A stretch of 64,000 bases of DNA from Tunturiibacter empetritectus (GCF_013410875.1 NZ_JACCCU010000001.1:2728001-2792000); one strand, 5' to 3'. Shown: positions 18,371 to 28,603, counted from the stretch's first letter. Program-made: numbers and translations. The notes: generated by a model not told the origin, from the letters alone.

Positions 18371-20707
18371 CTAGAAAAACGAATTCAGGCGCAATGCCCA
18401 GCTGCGTCCAGGCGCGATTGCGTTCCCGGAGAAAAGACCTCCAAAATCGATAATATTCAAGCGATTATTCAGATTGTCGCCGTCGAGCTGTAAGCGAGAG
18501 TTAAACTTGTCGCCCTGGTATAGATCAATACCAAGGGATGCGGTGACTGCCAGCGTTGGGAGAATTCGCCCCCGCTCGAAGTTCAATCGATCTACGATCT
18601 GGAGACCGTACTCATCGACTGCCTGTTGATACGTGCCCTGGTACTCGAAAGGCAAGCCCGAGCCGTACGAAGCGCCTGCCGCCAACCACAGTCGCGGCAT
18701 CAGCTGATACTGAAAGCGGGTGCGCGCCGTGTTTCGCTGGTCTTGCGAGTCGGGAAAATGTCCACTCAACTGCGACAATGCGTTATCCGCGTCATCGCCA
18801 AGAAACAGGCCGCCGGTCACGGGGAGCCAGACACGGCCGACCATATAGGAGTAGCTGATGAACCCAGTAAGCGGACCCATCCTGACGACCTGCAACTTAC
18901 CTTCGGCACCATAAATGACCGCGTGATCGAAGGCTATCGGATAGCTGACGCCGGTGTTGAGGAGTTGGTCGTCGTCTGCATAGTTACTCACGTCGCGTCG
19001 ATAGACGTTCACATCCAGCCGTATCCGGTCGCCAAAGGCTTTAGTTCCACCTCCCTCGTAGTAGTTACCCCTCGACGGCTTTACTGGTAGACGAAGGAAG
19101 TCGCTGCTGAGCGCATCAATCTGAGTTGAGCTCGAAATCAGGATATTTTCAAAGGAAGGAGTCTGAAAGACTCGGTCGTACGAGGCATGCAGCACCATCT
19201 TCCAAGACGGAACATAGTAGCCGACCGAAACTCTTGGGCTAATTCCAATTTCATTCAGAATGAGTTGATAGTGGTCCCAACGGAGCCCGGCGCTTACCGT
19301 CCAACTCCCCAAACGGATGAGGTCCTCGACGAACGTAGACTGTTCTAAGTCGGGACGGCTGGCGGCGAAATTCAGCGCCGGGGGAGTATCGGGATCGAAC
19401 TGTGTTGGATCAGTAATGGAGTAGTTGAACTTCTCATGCAGGAAGCTGTTATCTGACTCGACCCCGGCTTTGAGCTCCTGATTGTGATAGTGCCTGGAGT
19501 AGGTTCCCTTGAAGTAGCCTTCCTTGAAGTAGTTTTTCTGGAAAGCGATGATAGGTGTCGAGAAGACGTCGGAGTAGAGGTCATTGGCATTCTTGCGAAC
19601 AAATCCCTCCAGCGTTCCCAGGCTGTCAGACGAAAATATGTGCTGATAAGTCACCGACCCTATGGTTTCAAAGTTGTCGCCGGTCTGGAGCTGACCCGCC
19701 GCTTGCTGCAACTGTTCATTGGGAATTTCGAATCGCGAAAACTCGTGTCGGGCGACCACGATCAGTCGGTCTTTTTCATTGAAATCCCGTTCATACCTCA
19801 GGGAAAAGTCGCCGACAGTCCCACGGTTGGTGAAGTTCTCCGGCACCACGGGGTTGAGATAGTGCGCTGACATACCGCCCGACGCGGTTGCCGAAAACGT
19901 ATTTTTGCCCGACGTCTCCTGCACTCTTGCATAGGAGCCTAACGTGTCATATGTCCCGCCTGTCAGGATCCACTGCCCGTGCAGGCCTGCGTCGGGGTTG
20001 CGCTTGGTGTTGAGCTCTATCACACCGCCCATCTTCCTACCGTACTCCGCAGGGAAGCCGGCGGTATAGATGCTCATTGATTCCAGATCGTCAGCCTCAA
20101 TCTCCGGTCCGAAGCTGGGCGAACGATTGTCGGTAAGCGGAAGCCCATCGACCACGAACTGGGTCTGGTATTCAGAACCCCTCGGATGCAATACCGCATT
20201 GCCCTCGTAGAGCCAGCCAGGTTGCGAGACCACGAGGTCTTGTATCGATCTGCCGGGTAGAGACTGGACGCGGTCCTGAATCTGTCTCGAGCCTATCTGC
20301 ATGATGGAGGAGGGTCGGTCCGGATCGATGAGCGTCTCCTCGGTATTCACAGCTACGACCGTGTTCACCGGGGCAACCTGGAGTTGAACCACCGATTCGA
20401 TGGGGATGGATGACCCCATTTGCAGAGTGCTGGAGACTGACGAAAAACCCTGTTTCTCGGCGGTGATCGAGTAAACCCCATATGGAAGCCGACGGATAAC
20501 AGCGTTTCCCTTTTCATCGGTTATAAGGACGGTTCTATATTGGTTCCCCTGACTTATTACGGTCACGGATGCTTCGAGTCCTGCTCCAGTGGAATCGGTC
20601 GCTTTTAGAAGTAACTCTCCCGTATTCGCCTGACCCATTGCGGAACAGACGCAAAGTAGCAGGCATCTTGTGACCCCGAAAGGTAGGCGTAAATTCAAAT
20701 CCTTCAC
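18371..20707 (-). CDS. TonB-dependent receptor with carboxypeptidase-regulatory N-terminus
   Basis: 778 residues. Signal peptide (GVTRCLLLCVCSAMGQA), then a short regulatory-like beta sandwich (LLLKATDSTGAGLEASVTV, about 27-110), a plug domain (SSIMQIGSRQIQDRVQSLPGRS, VVDGLPLTDNRSP, GFPAEYGRKMGGVIEL), and a barrel ending in LNSFF with the terminal phenylalanine of outer-membrane proteins. It is shorter than the Oar-like receptor at 13.6-16.8 kb and closer to classical receptors. It diverges from the lectin/propeller mosaic gene across a 500-base gap; joint regulation and a shared polymer substrate are possible but unproven. Confidence 0.92.
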   Translation of the reverse strand: MKDLNLRLPFGVTRCLLLCVCSAMGQANTGELLLKATDSTGAGLEASVTVISQGNQYRTVLITDEKGNAVIRRLPYGVYSITAEKQGFSSVSSTLQMGSSIPIESVVQLQVAPVNTVVAVNTEETLIDPDRPSSIMQIGSRQIQDRVQSLPGRSIQDLVVSQPGWLYEGNAVLHPRGSEYQTQFVVDGLPLTDNRSPSFGPEIEADDLESMSIYTAGFPAEYGRKMGGVIELNTKRNPDAGLHGQWILTGGTYDTLGSYARVQETSGKNTFSATASGGMSAHYLNPVVPENFTNRGTVGDFSLRYERDFNEKDRLIVVARHEFSRFEIPNEQLQQAAGQLQTGDNFETIGSVTYQHIFSSDSLGTLEGFVRKNANDLYSDVFSTPIIAFQKNYFKEGYFKGTYSRHYHNQELKAGVESDNSFLHEKFNYSITDPTQFDPDTPPALNFAASRPDLEQSTFVEDLIRLGSWTVSAGLRWDHYQLILNEIGISPRVSVGYYVPSWKMVLHASYDRVFQTPSFENILISSSTQIDALSSDFLRLPVKPSRGNYYEGGGTKAFGDRIRLDVNVYRRDVSNYADDDQLLNTGVSYPIAFDHAVIYGAEGKLQVVRMGPLTGFISYSYMVGRVWLPVTGGLFLGDDADNALSQLSGHFPDSQDQRNTARTRFQYQLMPRLWLAAGASYGSGLPFEYQGTYQQAVDEYGLQIVDRLNFERGRILPTLAVTASLGIDLYQGDKFNSRLQLDGDNLNNRLNIIDFGGLFSGNAIAPGRSWALRLNSFF

Positions 20708-21209
20708 CGTTTGTTAGACGTTTTAGGCCTGCGGGATTGGGTGTGGAGCAGTTTACATCCCATCCTTCGGGGAAGGAGCCGAGGATGGGCACACTTATGT
20801 TTTCGTGCTGACATCTCCAATCGCAGGTCATCAAGGGAAAATTCGACAGCTTAGATGTCATGAACAACATTGTTGATTGAATGAACGGACTTTGTCTGCG
20901 TGGCCAAGGGCTGCGAGTAGGTTGGTGTTTCAACTATCCCCATTAAAAGAAGTTGCGATTGGCGCTCGTACGACGCGGCAAAGTAACCAGCTTTCATTAC
21001 TACTGTGCATACACGTGTTCGGCTCAGATGCATTACATTTTGCGTTTAATGTGCTGCATGAGTCGGCACGTTTGTTGGCCTCCTGCCGCGGGAGCGAAAG
21101 ATCCTGCTGCAGTTCTGTCGTTCGATTCGGCCCTTGGTTGGAAACTCGTTAGGAATTTGATTCATCCTCCCCTCTCAACGAAACAACCTTGGGACGCTGG
21201 AGGGGAGTC
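20708..21209. other. Divergent promoter region, TonB receptor / lectin-propeller gene
   Basis: About 500 bases between two outward-reading secreted-protein genes. It must contain both promoters. No gene-like frame, long repeat or clean palindrome was seen. Confidence 0.4.
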
Positions 21210-24200
21210 ATGTCGCTGGTTAAATTTGTGCCTATTGGTCTGGCCATCTCAGGTCTTCCACCTTACATTTCAAGCAGGTTTGAAGCAGCTGCGAGGTCCT
21301 TGTTAAGAGCAACGCTTTTTTTCTGCGTATTCACTGCTATGACTGAGGCAGCGTTGGGCCAAGTCGCGACTTCGGTAAATGTGCCTACCTGGCGATACGA
21401 CAATACTGAGGCGGGAGCAAATATTCAGGAGACACTACTGACTCCAACTAATGTTACTGGCTCATCGTTCGGTCTGCTTTTTTCGAGATCCGTAGATGGT
21501 TATGTCTATGCCCAGCCTCTCTACATCAACGGCCTTACGATGACCGATGGGCTCGTACACAACGTTGTTTTTGTAGCAACCGAGCATGACTCCGTTTACG
21601 CTTTCGATGCTGATTCGAATGCTGGCACAAATGCGCAGCCACTGTGGCAGATAAGCCTGCTCAACTCAGCTTATGGCGCTGCGCCTGGCGCAACCACGGT
21701 TCCCAGCGCGGATGTTGACTCAAATGACATTGTTCCTGAAATAGGAATCACTAGTACCCCTGCGATCAACGTCACTGGCAACACGATGTACGTCATCGGC
21801 AAGACGAAGGAAGGTGGAGGATATGTACAGCGGCTGCATGCGATCAACATACTCACCGGAGCAGAGCAGCCAAACAGCCCAACAGTAATTCAAGCGACGG
21901 CGTTGGGCACAGGAGCTGGCAGCTCAGGCGGCCAAATCGCGTTTAGTCCGTTATGGCAGCTGAACCGCGCGGCCTTAAGTTACTACAACGGCATAGTGTA
22001 TGCCGGGTTTGGTTCTCACGGTGATAACGGCCCATGGCATGGCTGGTTGTTGGCATTTGATGGCACAACACTTGCCCAGACTGGGGCTATCTGTTTGTCT
22101 CCCAGCGGTTCTGGAGCTGGTGTCTGGGAGTCCGGTGCCGGAATGCCAATCGACAATGGAGGGACCAGCGGGCGAATGTTCTTTTCAACGGGTAATGGCT
22201 TGAACACTCCTTTCCCTCCTTTCAATCCGAGTGTCAATCTCGGGGACAGCGTTGTGGAAGTTAGTCTGTCAGGTGGCAGTCTTGCTGTGACTGATGCCTT
22301 CACTACCTTCAATCAGGCTGCGTTATCCGCAGCTGATCACGATCTGGGCTCCGGCGGGGTCCTTCTGTTGCCCGATCGAACAGGTCCCAATCCTCACCTC
22401 CTAATACAGGCGGGAAAAGAAGGACGCATCGTGGTTTTAGATCGAGATAATCTCGGTGGCTATTTACCCGGAGGCACTTCGAACACAAACGCTTTGCAGG
22501 ATATTCTGGGCGCAACGACAGGCATCTTCAGCACTCCCGCCTACTGGAATGGAAGTGTTTATATATGGGGTACTGGAGACTACCCTAAAGCGTTTAGCCT
22601 CAATAATGGTGTACTCGCATCTACCTCTTCCAGCCGGGGCACTATTACCTCCGGCTTCCCGGGGGCTAGTTTCGTTATATCTTCAAACGGGACACAGAAC
22701 GGTATAGCGTGGGCTGTGCGGCAAACCGGGGGCACTGCTCCCGAGGTTCTCTACGCTTTCGATGCCACCGACTTGTCGAAGGTTTTGTATGAAAGCGATA
22801 AGCAGCCGCGCGACAATCCTGGTCTGTCCAACAAATTTGTTGTACCTATTGTCACGAATGGCAACGTGTACGTCGGAGCGCAGCATCAGCTTGATGTATT
22901 TGGCTTACTCAACGGCGAACCAGTTGCTGCGGTGCCAACCTTCATACCCAACGGGGGTGTCTTCGATTCGCCCCAACAGATATGGCTCAGTACGGCAACG
23001 CCCTCGACGAATATTTTTTATACGTTGGATGGAACAGCTCCTACCACTGGTTCCAATCTCTATACTTCGCCAATCTGGCTAACGGCCGCTACAACGGTCA
23101 AAGCGATGGCGAGTGGAACCAACTACCTTCAGAGCTCGATAACCTCCGCAGCTTTCACTCCGTCACCATTGACGCCGTTGCCGGTATTCACCCCAGCCGG
23201 AGGCACCTATAACTCAGCGCAGCAGGTTGTATTGTCCGACAGGGACAGCTCCGCCACGATCTACTACACGCTGGATGGTTCCACGCCCACGACCTCATCT
23301 GCTGTCTATTCGAGTCCCATAGCGGTGGGAGCAAATACAACCATAAGCGCCTTAGCAGTAGATCCGGCGCGGCTGACAAATCACGCTGTCGCGGGCGCTT
23401 ATGTTATACAGCCCGGCAGTTCGAGCATAAATTTTGGCAGCGGCTTTTCAACCGCTACTGGAATCACCTTTAACGGTTCAGCTACTACCAGTAGTGACGC
23501 GTGCCTTCTACTCACGAGCGGAGGCGTTAGCCAGGCGGGGAGCGCCTTCTATAACGTACCCATTGATATTCGCGCCTTTACGGCAGACTTTGCATTCCAG
23601 CTTATTAATCCGCAAGCGGACGGCTTCACGTTCACAATACAGAATGCAAAGGCCACTGCACTTGGAAGCAACGGCTCGGCGTTAGGTTATGCAAGCACGA
23701 AAGCCATGCCCACCAGCGTTGCTGTTAAGTTTGACTTCCACAACAACTCGGGAGAGGGCGACGACTCTACTGGTTTTTATATAGATGGAGCAATGCCCAC
23801 GATTCCTGCCGTCGATATGACGTCAAGCGGGGTCATTTTGAAGAGTGGCAACATCATGCAGGCTCATCTGTCTTATGACGGCACCACTCTAACGTTAACT
23901 CTGACCGACATCATCGCAGCTAAGACATTTATCTACAGTCAGGCGATTAATATTCCCCAGATTGTCGGAGCCAATACGGCATATGTAGGCTTCACAGGCG
24001 GATCCGGCGGAAGCACAGCAATCCAGAAGATCCTAACCTGGACCTACAGCGCCTCGGTGGCCGCAGTTCCTCCTGCATCTCCGACCTTCAGTCCCCCGAG
24101 TGGCAGCTATACGACGACGCAAAACATTGCGCTCAGTGATACCACTTCGGGTGCCGCGATTTATTACACGATGGACGGCACGACTCCGACAACATCCTCT

Positions 24201-25226
24201 TCGGTGTACAGCAACCCTATTGCGGTTAATGCAGGAACGACGACAACATTCGAAGCGCTAGGTGTTGCGCCATCTGGCTTGCAAAGCGCTGTCACGACTG
24301 CAACCTATGTGATTTCGGCTGCGGTACCTGGTGTTACCGCCGTGCCGACGTTCTCCCCCGCGCCAGGCACATATGCGAGTGCGCAAAGCATTACGCTCTC
24401 CGACTCCACAGCGGGCAGTGTCATCTACTACACGGTGGACGGCACAACACCCAGCACCAGTTCTTCGGTGTATTCCAGCCCCATTCTGGTTGGATCAACT
24501 GAGACTATTCAAGCGGTGGCTATTGCTCCAGGTCTTTCGGCAAGCTCTGTGTCAAGTGGCGGGTACACGATCAGTCCGACGACTGAAGTAATCAATTTCC
24601 CAAACGGTTTCGCGGGTGCCGCAAGCAGTTTCATCTTTAACGGAGTTGGGATTCTGAGCGGTTCGACGCTGCAGATGATGACTGCAAGCCAGACTTCTTC
24701 CAGAAGTTCGATATGGTTTACACCGGCTGTCAACATTGCTACATTTACGACCGACTTTGATTTTCAGATTCTCAACGGGGTGGCAGATGGTTTTACCTTC
24801 GCCATTCAAACTAAAGGACCCTTGGCCATTGGATCGACAGGAAACGCGCTGGGATACGGAGGCGGAATTTCTGGAATAGGAAAAAGTCTGGCAATCAAGT
24901 TCGATATTCACAACAACTCCGGTGAAGGATCAGACTCTACCGGGTTCTATACAGATGGAGCACAGCCAACGATACCTTCCATGAATCTGACTCCTTCCAA
25001 TGTAATCTTGACTAGCGGACACATCTTGCATGCGCACGTCACTTACGACGGTACGAACCTTACATTGACGCTTACCGACACTACAACATCTGCGAGCTTT
25101 ACCGCGACCGAAGCTGTGAATTTAGCCAGCGTACTTGGTGGCACAACTGCCTATTTGGGCTTCACAGCGGGAAGTGGCGGCTCAAGCATGAACGCTAACA
25201 TTCTTGACTGGACATATCACAATTAG
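21210..25226 (+). CDS. Secreted mosaic: quinoprotein-like propeller, chitobiase-C-like modules and two L-type lectin domains
   Basis: 1338 residues from ATG 21210 with GAGGGGAG just upstream (an in-frame TTG 21 bases earlier lacks a site). A hydrophobic segment ending near ALGQ looks like a signal peptide with a long N-region. Order: beta propeller (about 55-570; WRYDNTEAGANIQETLL, VFVATEHDSVYAFDAD, EIGITSTPA, STGNG); chitobiase/hexosaminidase C-like module (577-650, YTLDGTAPTTGS); a second (657-735, YTLDGSTPTTSS); legume-type lectin domain (740-948, KFDFHNNSGEGDDSTGFY); third and fourth chitobiase-C-like modules (955-1035, 1043-1122); second lectin domain (1125-1338). Probably binds extracellular carbohydrate. 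No hydrolase domain is visible, so it is a binder or scaffold, not a clear enzyme. Confidence 0.85.
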   Translation: MSLVKFVPIGLAISGLPPYISSRFEAAARSLLRATLFFCVFTAMTEAALGQVATSVNVPTWRYDNTEAGANIQETLLTPTNVTGSSFGLLFSRSVDGYVYAQPLYINGLTMTDGLVHNVVFVATEHDSVYAFDADSNAGTNAQPLWQISLLNSAYGAAPGATTVPSADVDSNDIVPEIGITSTPAINVTGNTMYVIGKTKEGGGYVQRLHAINILTGAEQPNSPTVIQATALGTGAGSSGGQIAFSPLWQLNRAALSYYNGIVYAGFGSHGDNGPWHGWLLAFDGTTLAQTGAICLSPSGSGAGVWESGAGMPIDNGGTSGRMFFSTGNGLNTPFPPFNPSVNLGDSVVEVSLSGGSLAVTDAFTTFNQAALSAADHDLGSGGVLLLPDRTGPNPHLLIQAGKEGRIVVLDRDNLGGYLPGGTSNTNALQDILGATTGIFSTPAYWNGSVYIWGTGDYPKAFSLNNGVLASTSSSRGTITSGFPGASFVISSNGTQNGIAWAVRQTGGTAPEVLYAFDATDLSKVLYESDKQPRDNPGLSNKFVVPIVTNGNVYVGAQHQLDVFGLLNGEPVAAVPTFIPNGGVFDSPQQIWLSTATPSTNIFYTLDGTAPTTGSNLYTSPIWLTAATTVKAMASGTNYLQSSITSAAFTPSPLTPLPVFTPAGGTYNSAQQVVLSDRDSSATIYYTLDGSTPTTSSAVYSSPIAVGANTTISALAVDPARLTNHAVAGAYVIQPGSSSINFGSGFSTATGITFNGSATTSSDACLLLTSGGVSQAGSAFYNVPIDIRAFTADFAFQLINPQADGFTFTIQNAKATALGSNGSALGYASTKAMPTSVAVKFDFHNNSGEGDDSTGFYIDGAMPTIPAVDMTSSGVILKSGNIMQAHLSYDGTTLTLTLTDIIAAKTFIYSQAINIPQIVGANTAYVGFTGGSGGSTAIQKILTWTYSASVAAVPPASPTFSPPSGSYTTTQNIALSDTTSGAAIYYTMDGTTPTTSSSVYSNPIAVNAGTTTTFEALGVAPSGLQSAVTTATYVISAAVPGVTAVPTFSPAPGTYASAQSITLSDSTAGSVIYYTVDGTTPSTSSSVYSSPILVGSTETIQAVAIAPGLSASSVSSGGYTISPTTEVINFPNGFAGAASSFIFNGVGILSGSTLQMMTASQTSSRSSIWFTPAVNIATFTTDFDFQILNGVADGFTFAIQTKGPLAIGSTGNALGYGGGISGIGKSLAIKFDIHNNSGEGSDSTGFYTDGAQPTIPSMNLTPSNVILTSGHILHAHVTYDGTNLTLTLTDTTTSASFTATEAVNLASVLGGTTAYLGFTAGSGGSSMNANILDWTYHN

Positions 25227-25556
25227 CAAACGCAAATGCTGCATGGATCCGGTTTTTGGTTACGGATCGTCAAATTGAATCGACAACACTCAATTTCGCA
25301 CAGACATACGATTTTTCTGCATCTGTCTATCGCGGATTGGCCGTCGGTCAGCAAACTCTCATTTGACGTGGTCGCAGTCCAAGTCGCCCCCGGGCGCGTA
25401 GTCTAAGTCTACCCGCTTCTCAACTCGGGTTGAGAGCGCGGACCAGAGTTATACATTTTGGTGACAGCTGGCGGAGCGGATGGATGTAGTTTTGGTTTGT
25501 CTTGAATGGACAGGTGCGGGTAGTCCAGGTTAAGTGTTCAGTCTCGGAGGGTGGTT
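25227..25556. other. Intergenic region between the two propeller genes
   Basis: 330 bases without a gene. The same-direction downstream gene likely has its own promoter here. A strong ribosome site (GGAGG at 25546-25550) marks the downstream start. Confidence 0.4.
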
Positions 25557-27881
25557 ATGGGACCTGTCTCGAAGGCGATGAGTGGGTGTCTTGGTAACGG
25601 ACCAGGTGCAGGATTGCGTAGTGGGCTTAGAGCTGGAATCGGTTTGATTGTGTTCTCCGTTGCCTTGACGTCTTGCGGAGGGAAAAGTGCGCCGGCACCG
25701 GCTCCAGCGGACTTCTCTCTCGCGTCTATGCCTGCGGCGATCACGCTTATGCCGGGCGCTGGGGGACAGCAGGTGAATGTGACTGCGACAGCGGCGAACG
25801 GCTTTACTGGAATGGTTGCAGTTGCAATTACTGGACTGCCGGCTGGGGTGACCGCGCAGCCGGCGACGCTTATGCTGACTCCTGGCACGGGACAGAGTGT
25901 GACCGTAACTGCGGCGGCGAGCGCGATGGTGGGGAACGCTACGCTGACGCTGACGGGGAATTCCGGGGCATTGACGCACAGCTCCACGGTAGCAGCGACC
26001 ATCTCCGCGCCTCCGCCCGACTTTACGCTGACGCTGGCGCCCACATCGCTGACGTTGGTCGGCGGAGCAGCTGGTGTGCCGGTGAGTGTGACTGGAGGCG
26101 CAATGAACGGGTTCAGCGGCACGGTGGCGGTTACGATTGCGGGACTGCCTGTGGGAGTGACGGCGAATCCTGCGACACTGAGTCTTGTTCCGGGGAAGGC
26201 GCAGAGCACGATTCTGTCGGCGGCGCTCAGTGTGGCGTCGGCATCGGCCACAGTGACGATCACGGGTACGTCAGGAGGCATCGTCCATACTGCGTCGCTG
26301 GTTTTGACGGTGCAGTCGGTGGCGATGACGAACGCGCCGGATGTGACGACGTTCCACTACGACCTCGCGCGTGATGGGCTGAATGCGCAGGAGACGATTC
26401 TTACGCCGAGCAATGTGAACTCGACGCAGTTTGGCAAGATCGCGTTTGATGCGGCCGACGGCAAGGTGGATGCGCAGCCGCTCTATCTGGCGAATGTACC
26501 AATACTCGGACAGTCGAGCAGCCGGCTGCACAATGTCTTGTATGTGGCGACGGAGCATGACAGCGTGTATGCGTTCGACGCGGATACGGGCGTACAGCTG
26601 TGGGTGAAGTCGCTCCTGGGCAGCGGCGAGACGACGAGCGACGATCATGGATGCTCGCAGATTACGCCGGAGATCGGGATCACCTCGACTCCGGTAATCG
26701 ATCGCAAGCAGGGGACAAATGGGACTCTGTTTACTATCGGGATGACCAAGGATACAAGTGGGGGATATCACCATCGGTTGCATGCGCTGGACTTGACGAC
26801 AGGCGCGGATCTGTCCACACCCACGGAGATTGCGGCCAGCTATCCGGGAACGGGAGACAATAGCCAGAACGGCAGCGTGGTCTTTGATCCTGCGCAATAT
26901 GCGGAGCGGGCGGGGCTTCTTTTGGTGAACGGCACGATCTACACAGGCTGGACTTCTCACTGCGATGCGGGTTTGTACACGGGTTGGGTGATGGGGTATA
27001 GCGAGTCGACGCTACAGCAGACGCAGCTGCTGAACTTGACGCCGGATGGGGACGAGGGTTCGATCTGGATGAGCGGGGATGGAATGGCTGCAGACAGCAG
27101 CGGATTCATCTATCTGCTGGATGCGAATGGGACGTTTGATACGACGCTGACGACGGCGGGATTTCCGGCGCAGGGCGATTACGGAAATGCGATGGTGAAA
27201 CTTTCGACAGCGAGTGGGAAGCTGGCGGTGGTGGACTACTTTGAGACGTATAACGGGAGCGCGGAGTCGAGCGAGGATCTGGATTTGGGATCGGGTGGAG
27301 CGATGCTGCTGCCGGATCAGAAGGATGCCAGCGGCGGGGTGCATCACCTGATTGTGGCCGCGGGCAAAGATAAGAATATCTATCTGGCCGATCGGGACAA
27401 CATGGGTAAGTTCAATCCGGCGAGCGATCCGATGGACAGCAATATCTACCAGGAGATTCCAGGGGCGATGGCGGGGATGGTGTACTCGACGCCAGCGTAC
27501 TTCAACGGGGTGGTGTACTACGCGGCTGACGGGGATGTGCTGAAGGCGTTTCCATTGACGAATGCGGTGATGGCTACGAATCCTTCGAACAAGACGTCGG
27601 TGACGTTCCAGCATCCGGGGCCAACGCCAACGATTTCGGCGAATGGGACGCAGAATGGGATCGTGTGGGCGTTAGAGTCTGGCTTGACGATGCCGGGGGT
27701 ATTGCACGCGTACGATCCGGCGAATTTGTCGCATGAGTTGTACAACAGCGGCCAAGCTGCGAATGGACGCGACAACTTTGGGAACGGCAACAAGTTTATT
27801 GCACCGGTGATCGTGAACGGAAAGGTGTACGTCGGCACGCAAAACGGGGTGACAGTGTTTGGGCTGCTACCGACCCAATGA
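25557..27881 (+). CDS. Lipoprotein with two Ig-like repeats and a quinoprotein-like propeller
   Basis: 774 residues from ATG 25557 (GGAGG six bases upstream; the GTG at 25551 is too close to it). Lipobox LTSC places the lipidated cysteine at C40. Two related beta-sandwich repeats follow (about 50-145 and 150-245, GLPAGVTAQPATL / GLPVGVTANPATL), then a propeller (about 255-774) closely like that of the preceding gene: YDLARDGLNAQETILTPSN, VATEHDSVYAFDAD, EIGITSTPV, ISANGTQNGIVWAL. No PQQ-dehydrogenase catalytic disulfide or heme site was noticed, so enzymatic activity is doubtful. It is a paralogue of its neighbour with different accessory modules. Confidence 0.85.
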   Translation: MGPVSKAMSGCLGNGPGAGLRSGLRAGIGLIVFSVALTSCGGKSAPAPAPADFSLASMPAAITLMPGAGGQQVNVTATAANGFTGMVAVAITGLPAGVTAQPATLMLTPGTGQSVTVTAAASAMVGNATLTLTGNSGALTHSSTVAATISAPPPDFTLTLAPTSLTLVGGAAGVPVSVTGGAMNGFSGTVAVTIAGLPVGVTANPATLSLVPGKAQSTILSAALSVASASATVTITGTSGGIVHTASLVLTVQSVAMTNAPDVTTFHYDLARDGLNAQETILTPSNVNSTQFGKIAFDAADGKVDAQPLYLANVPILGQSSSRLHNVLYVATEHDSVYAFDADTGVQLWVKSLLGSGETTSDDHGCSQITPEIGITSTPVIDRKQGTNGTLFTIGMTKDTSGGYHHRLHALDLTTGADLSTPTEIAASYPGTGDNSQNGSVVFDPAQYAERAGLLLVNGTIYTGWTSHCDAGLYTGWVMGYSESTLQQTQLLNLTPDGDEGSIWMSGDGMAADSSGFIYLLDANGTFDTTLTTAGFPAQGDYGNAMVKLSTASGKLAVVDYFETYNGSAESSEDLDLGSGGAMLLPDQKDASGGVHHLIVAAGKDKNIYLADRDNMGKFNPASDPMDSNIYQEIPGAMAGMVYSTPAYFNGVVYYAADGDVLKAFPLTNAVMATNPSNKTSVTFQHPGPTPTISANGTQNGIVWALESGLTMPGVLHAYDPANLSHELYNSGQAANGRDNFGNGNKFIAPVIVNGKVYVGTQNGVTVFGLLPTQ

Positions 27882-28255
27882 GTTAGTGTGTGTGGCAGAT
27901 TCTATTTTGCCCTCAAAACACCGGTCTTCGTGCACTGCTACAACTGGCCATTCGAACTAGCCCGAACCAGACAGCTCCGGGCAGTTCGCAGTCGATCAGG
28001 AACTCACAAGGCTCTCGGCACAGAACTCAATGAGTGCATTGACCTGAAGTCAACAGTTGAGGTTGGAGCTACTTGCAGATCTCTCGACACTTGCCGACTT
28101 TTCGTTAGAAATCAAACTCGCCGCTTCAATAAACAATGTTCCGGCGTTTCCCGACGGCTCTTCTGGGTTTGTCGGCAAAAGTTAATATTTCCTGTTGCTT
28201 TCCAAAAGGAAGCATGCCATATTATTCCTGTTGGAAACCTAAAGGTTGATTTGTC
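27882..28255. other. Intergenic region with the padR promoter
   Basis: 374 bases. Frames here lack ribosome sites and family features. The last 70 bases are AT-rich and contain a possible promoter: TTGCTT (28195-28200), 17 bases, CATATT (28218-28223), plus the paired palindromes listed separately. Confidence 0.4.
28200..28236 (+). promoter_or_regulatory. Paired TTCC-N4-GGAA palindromes upstream of padR
   Basis: TTCC-AAAA-GGAA at 28200-28211 and TTCC-TGTT-GGAA at 28225-28236, centres 25 bases apart, end 20 bases before the padR start. The first lies in the promoter spacer and the second near the expected transcript start. This layout would suit autorepression by a dimeric regulator. It does not match the ATGT-N8-ACAT motif of classic PadR sites. 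Confidence 0.35.
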
Positions 28256-28603
28256 ATGAAGGAAAAGCCCGACGTCTTGCAAGGTACGCTCGCACTGATG
28301 GTCCTCAAGACACTCGATGTCCTGGGACCGCAGCACGGCTGGGGAATAGCCCGGCGCATCGAGCAGATTAGCGGAGACCTTCTGGCTGTCAACCAGGGTA
28401 CGCTTTATCCCTTGCTGCTCAGGCTGGAGCATGAAGACTCGATTGCCTCCGAGTGGGGCGCATCGGAGAACAACCGCCGCGCGCGCTTCTATCGGCTTAC
28501 CGCGGCCGGCCGCAAGCAACTCCAGGCGGAGACCCGCGAATGGGAGCAAACAGCAGCGATCATCGCGCGCTTTTTCAAACTCAAGGCGGAGGATTTAACA
28601 TGA
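28256..28603 (+). CDS. PadR-family transcriptional regulator
   Basis: 115 residues. The PadR winged helix is complete: LQGTLALMVLKTLDVLGPQHGWGIARRI, then VNQGTLYPLLLRLEHEDSI and the wing ENNRRARFYRLTAAGRKQL, and a short C-terminal dimerisation helix. Typical of the short PadR class (100-115 residues). Its stop overlaps the permease start (ATGA), the standard acidobacterial PadR-ADOP pair, so it very likely controls the permease and itself. Inducer unknown. Confidence 0.94.
   Translation: MKEKPDVLQGTLALMVLKTLDVLGPQHGWGIARRIEQISGDLLAVNQGTLYPLLLRLEHEDSIASEWGASENNRRARFYRLTAAGRKQLQAETREWEQTAAIIARFFKLKAEDLT

Noticed and set aside
27888-28259. 123-codon frame before padR
   Set aside because: No ribosome site, no family features, and it overlaps the padR promoter and start.
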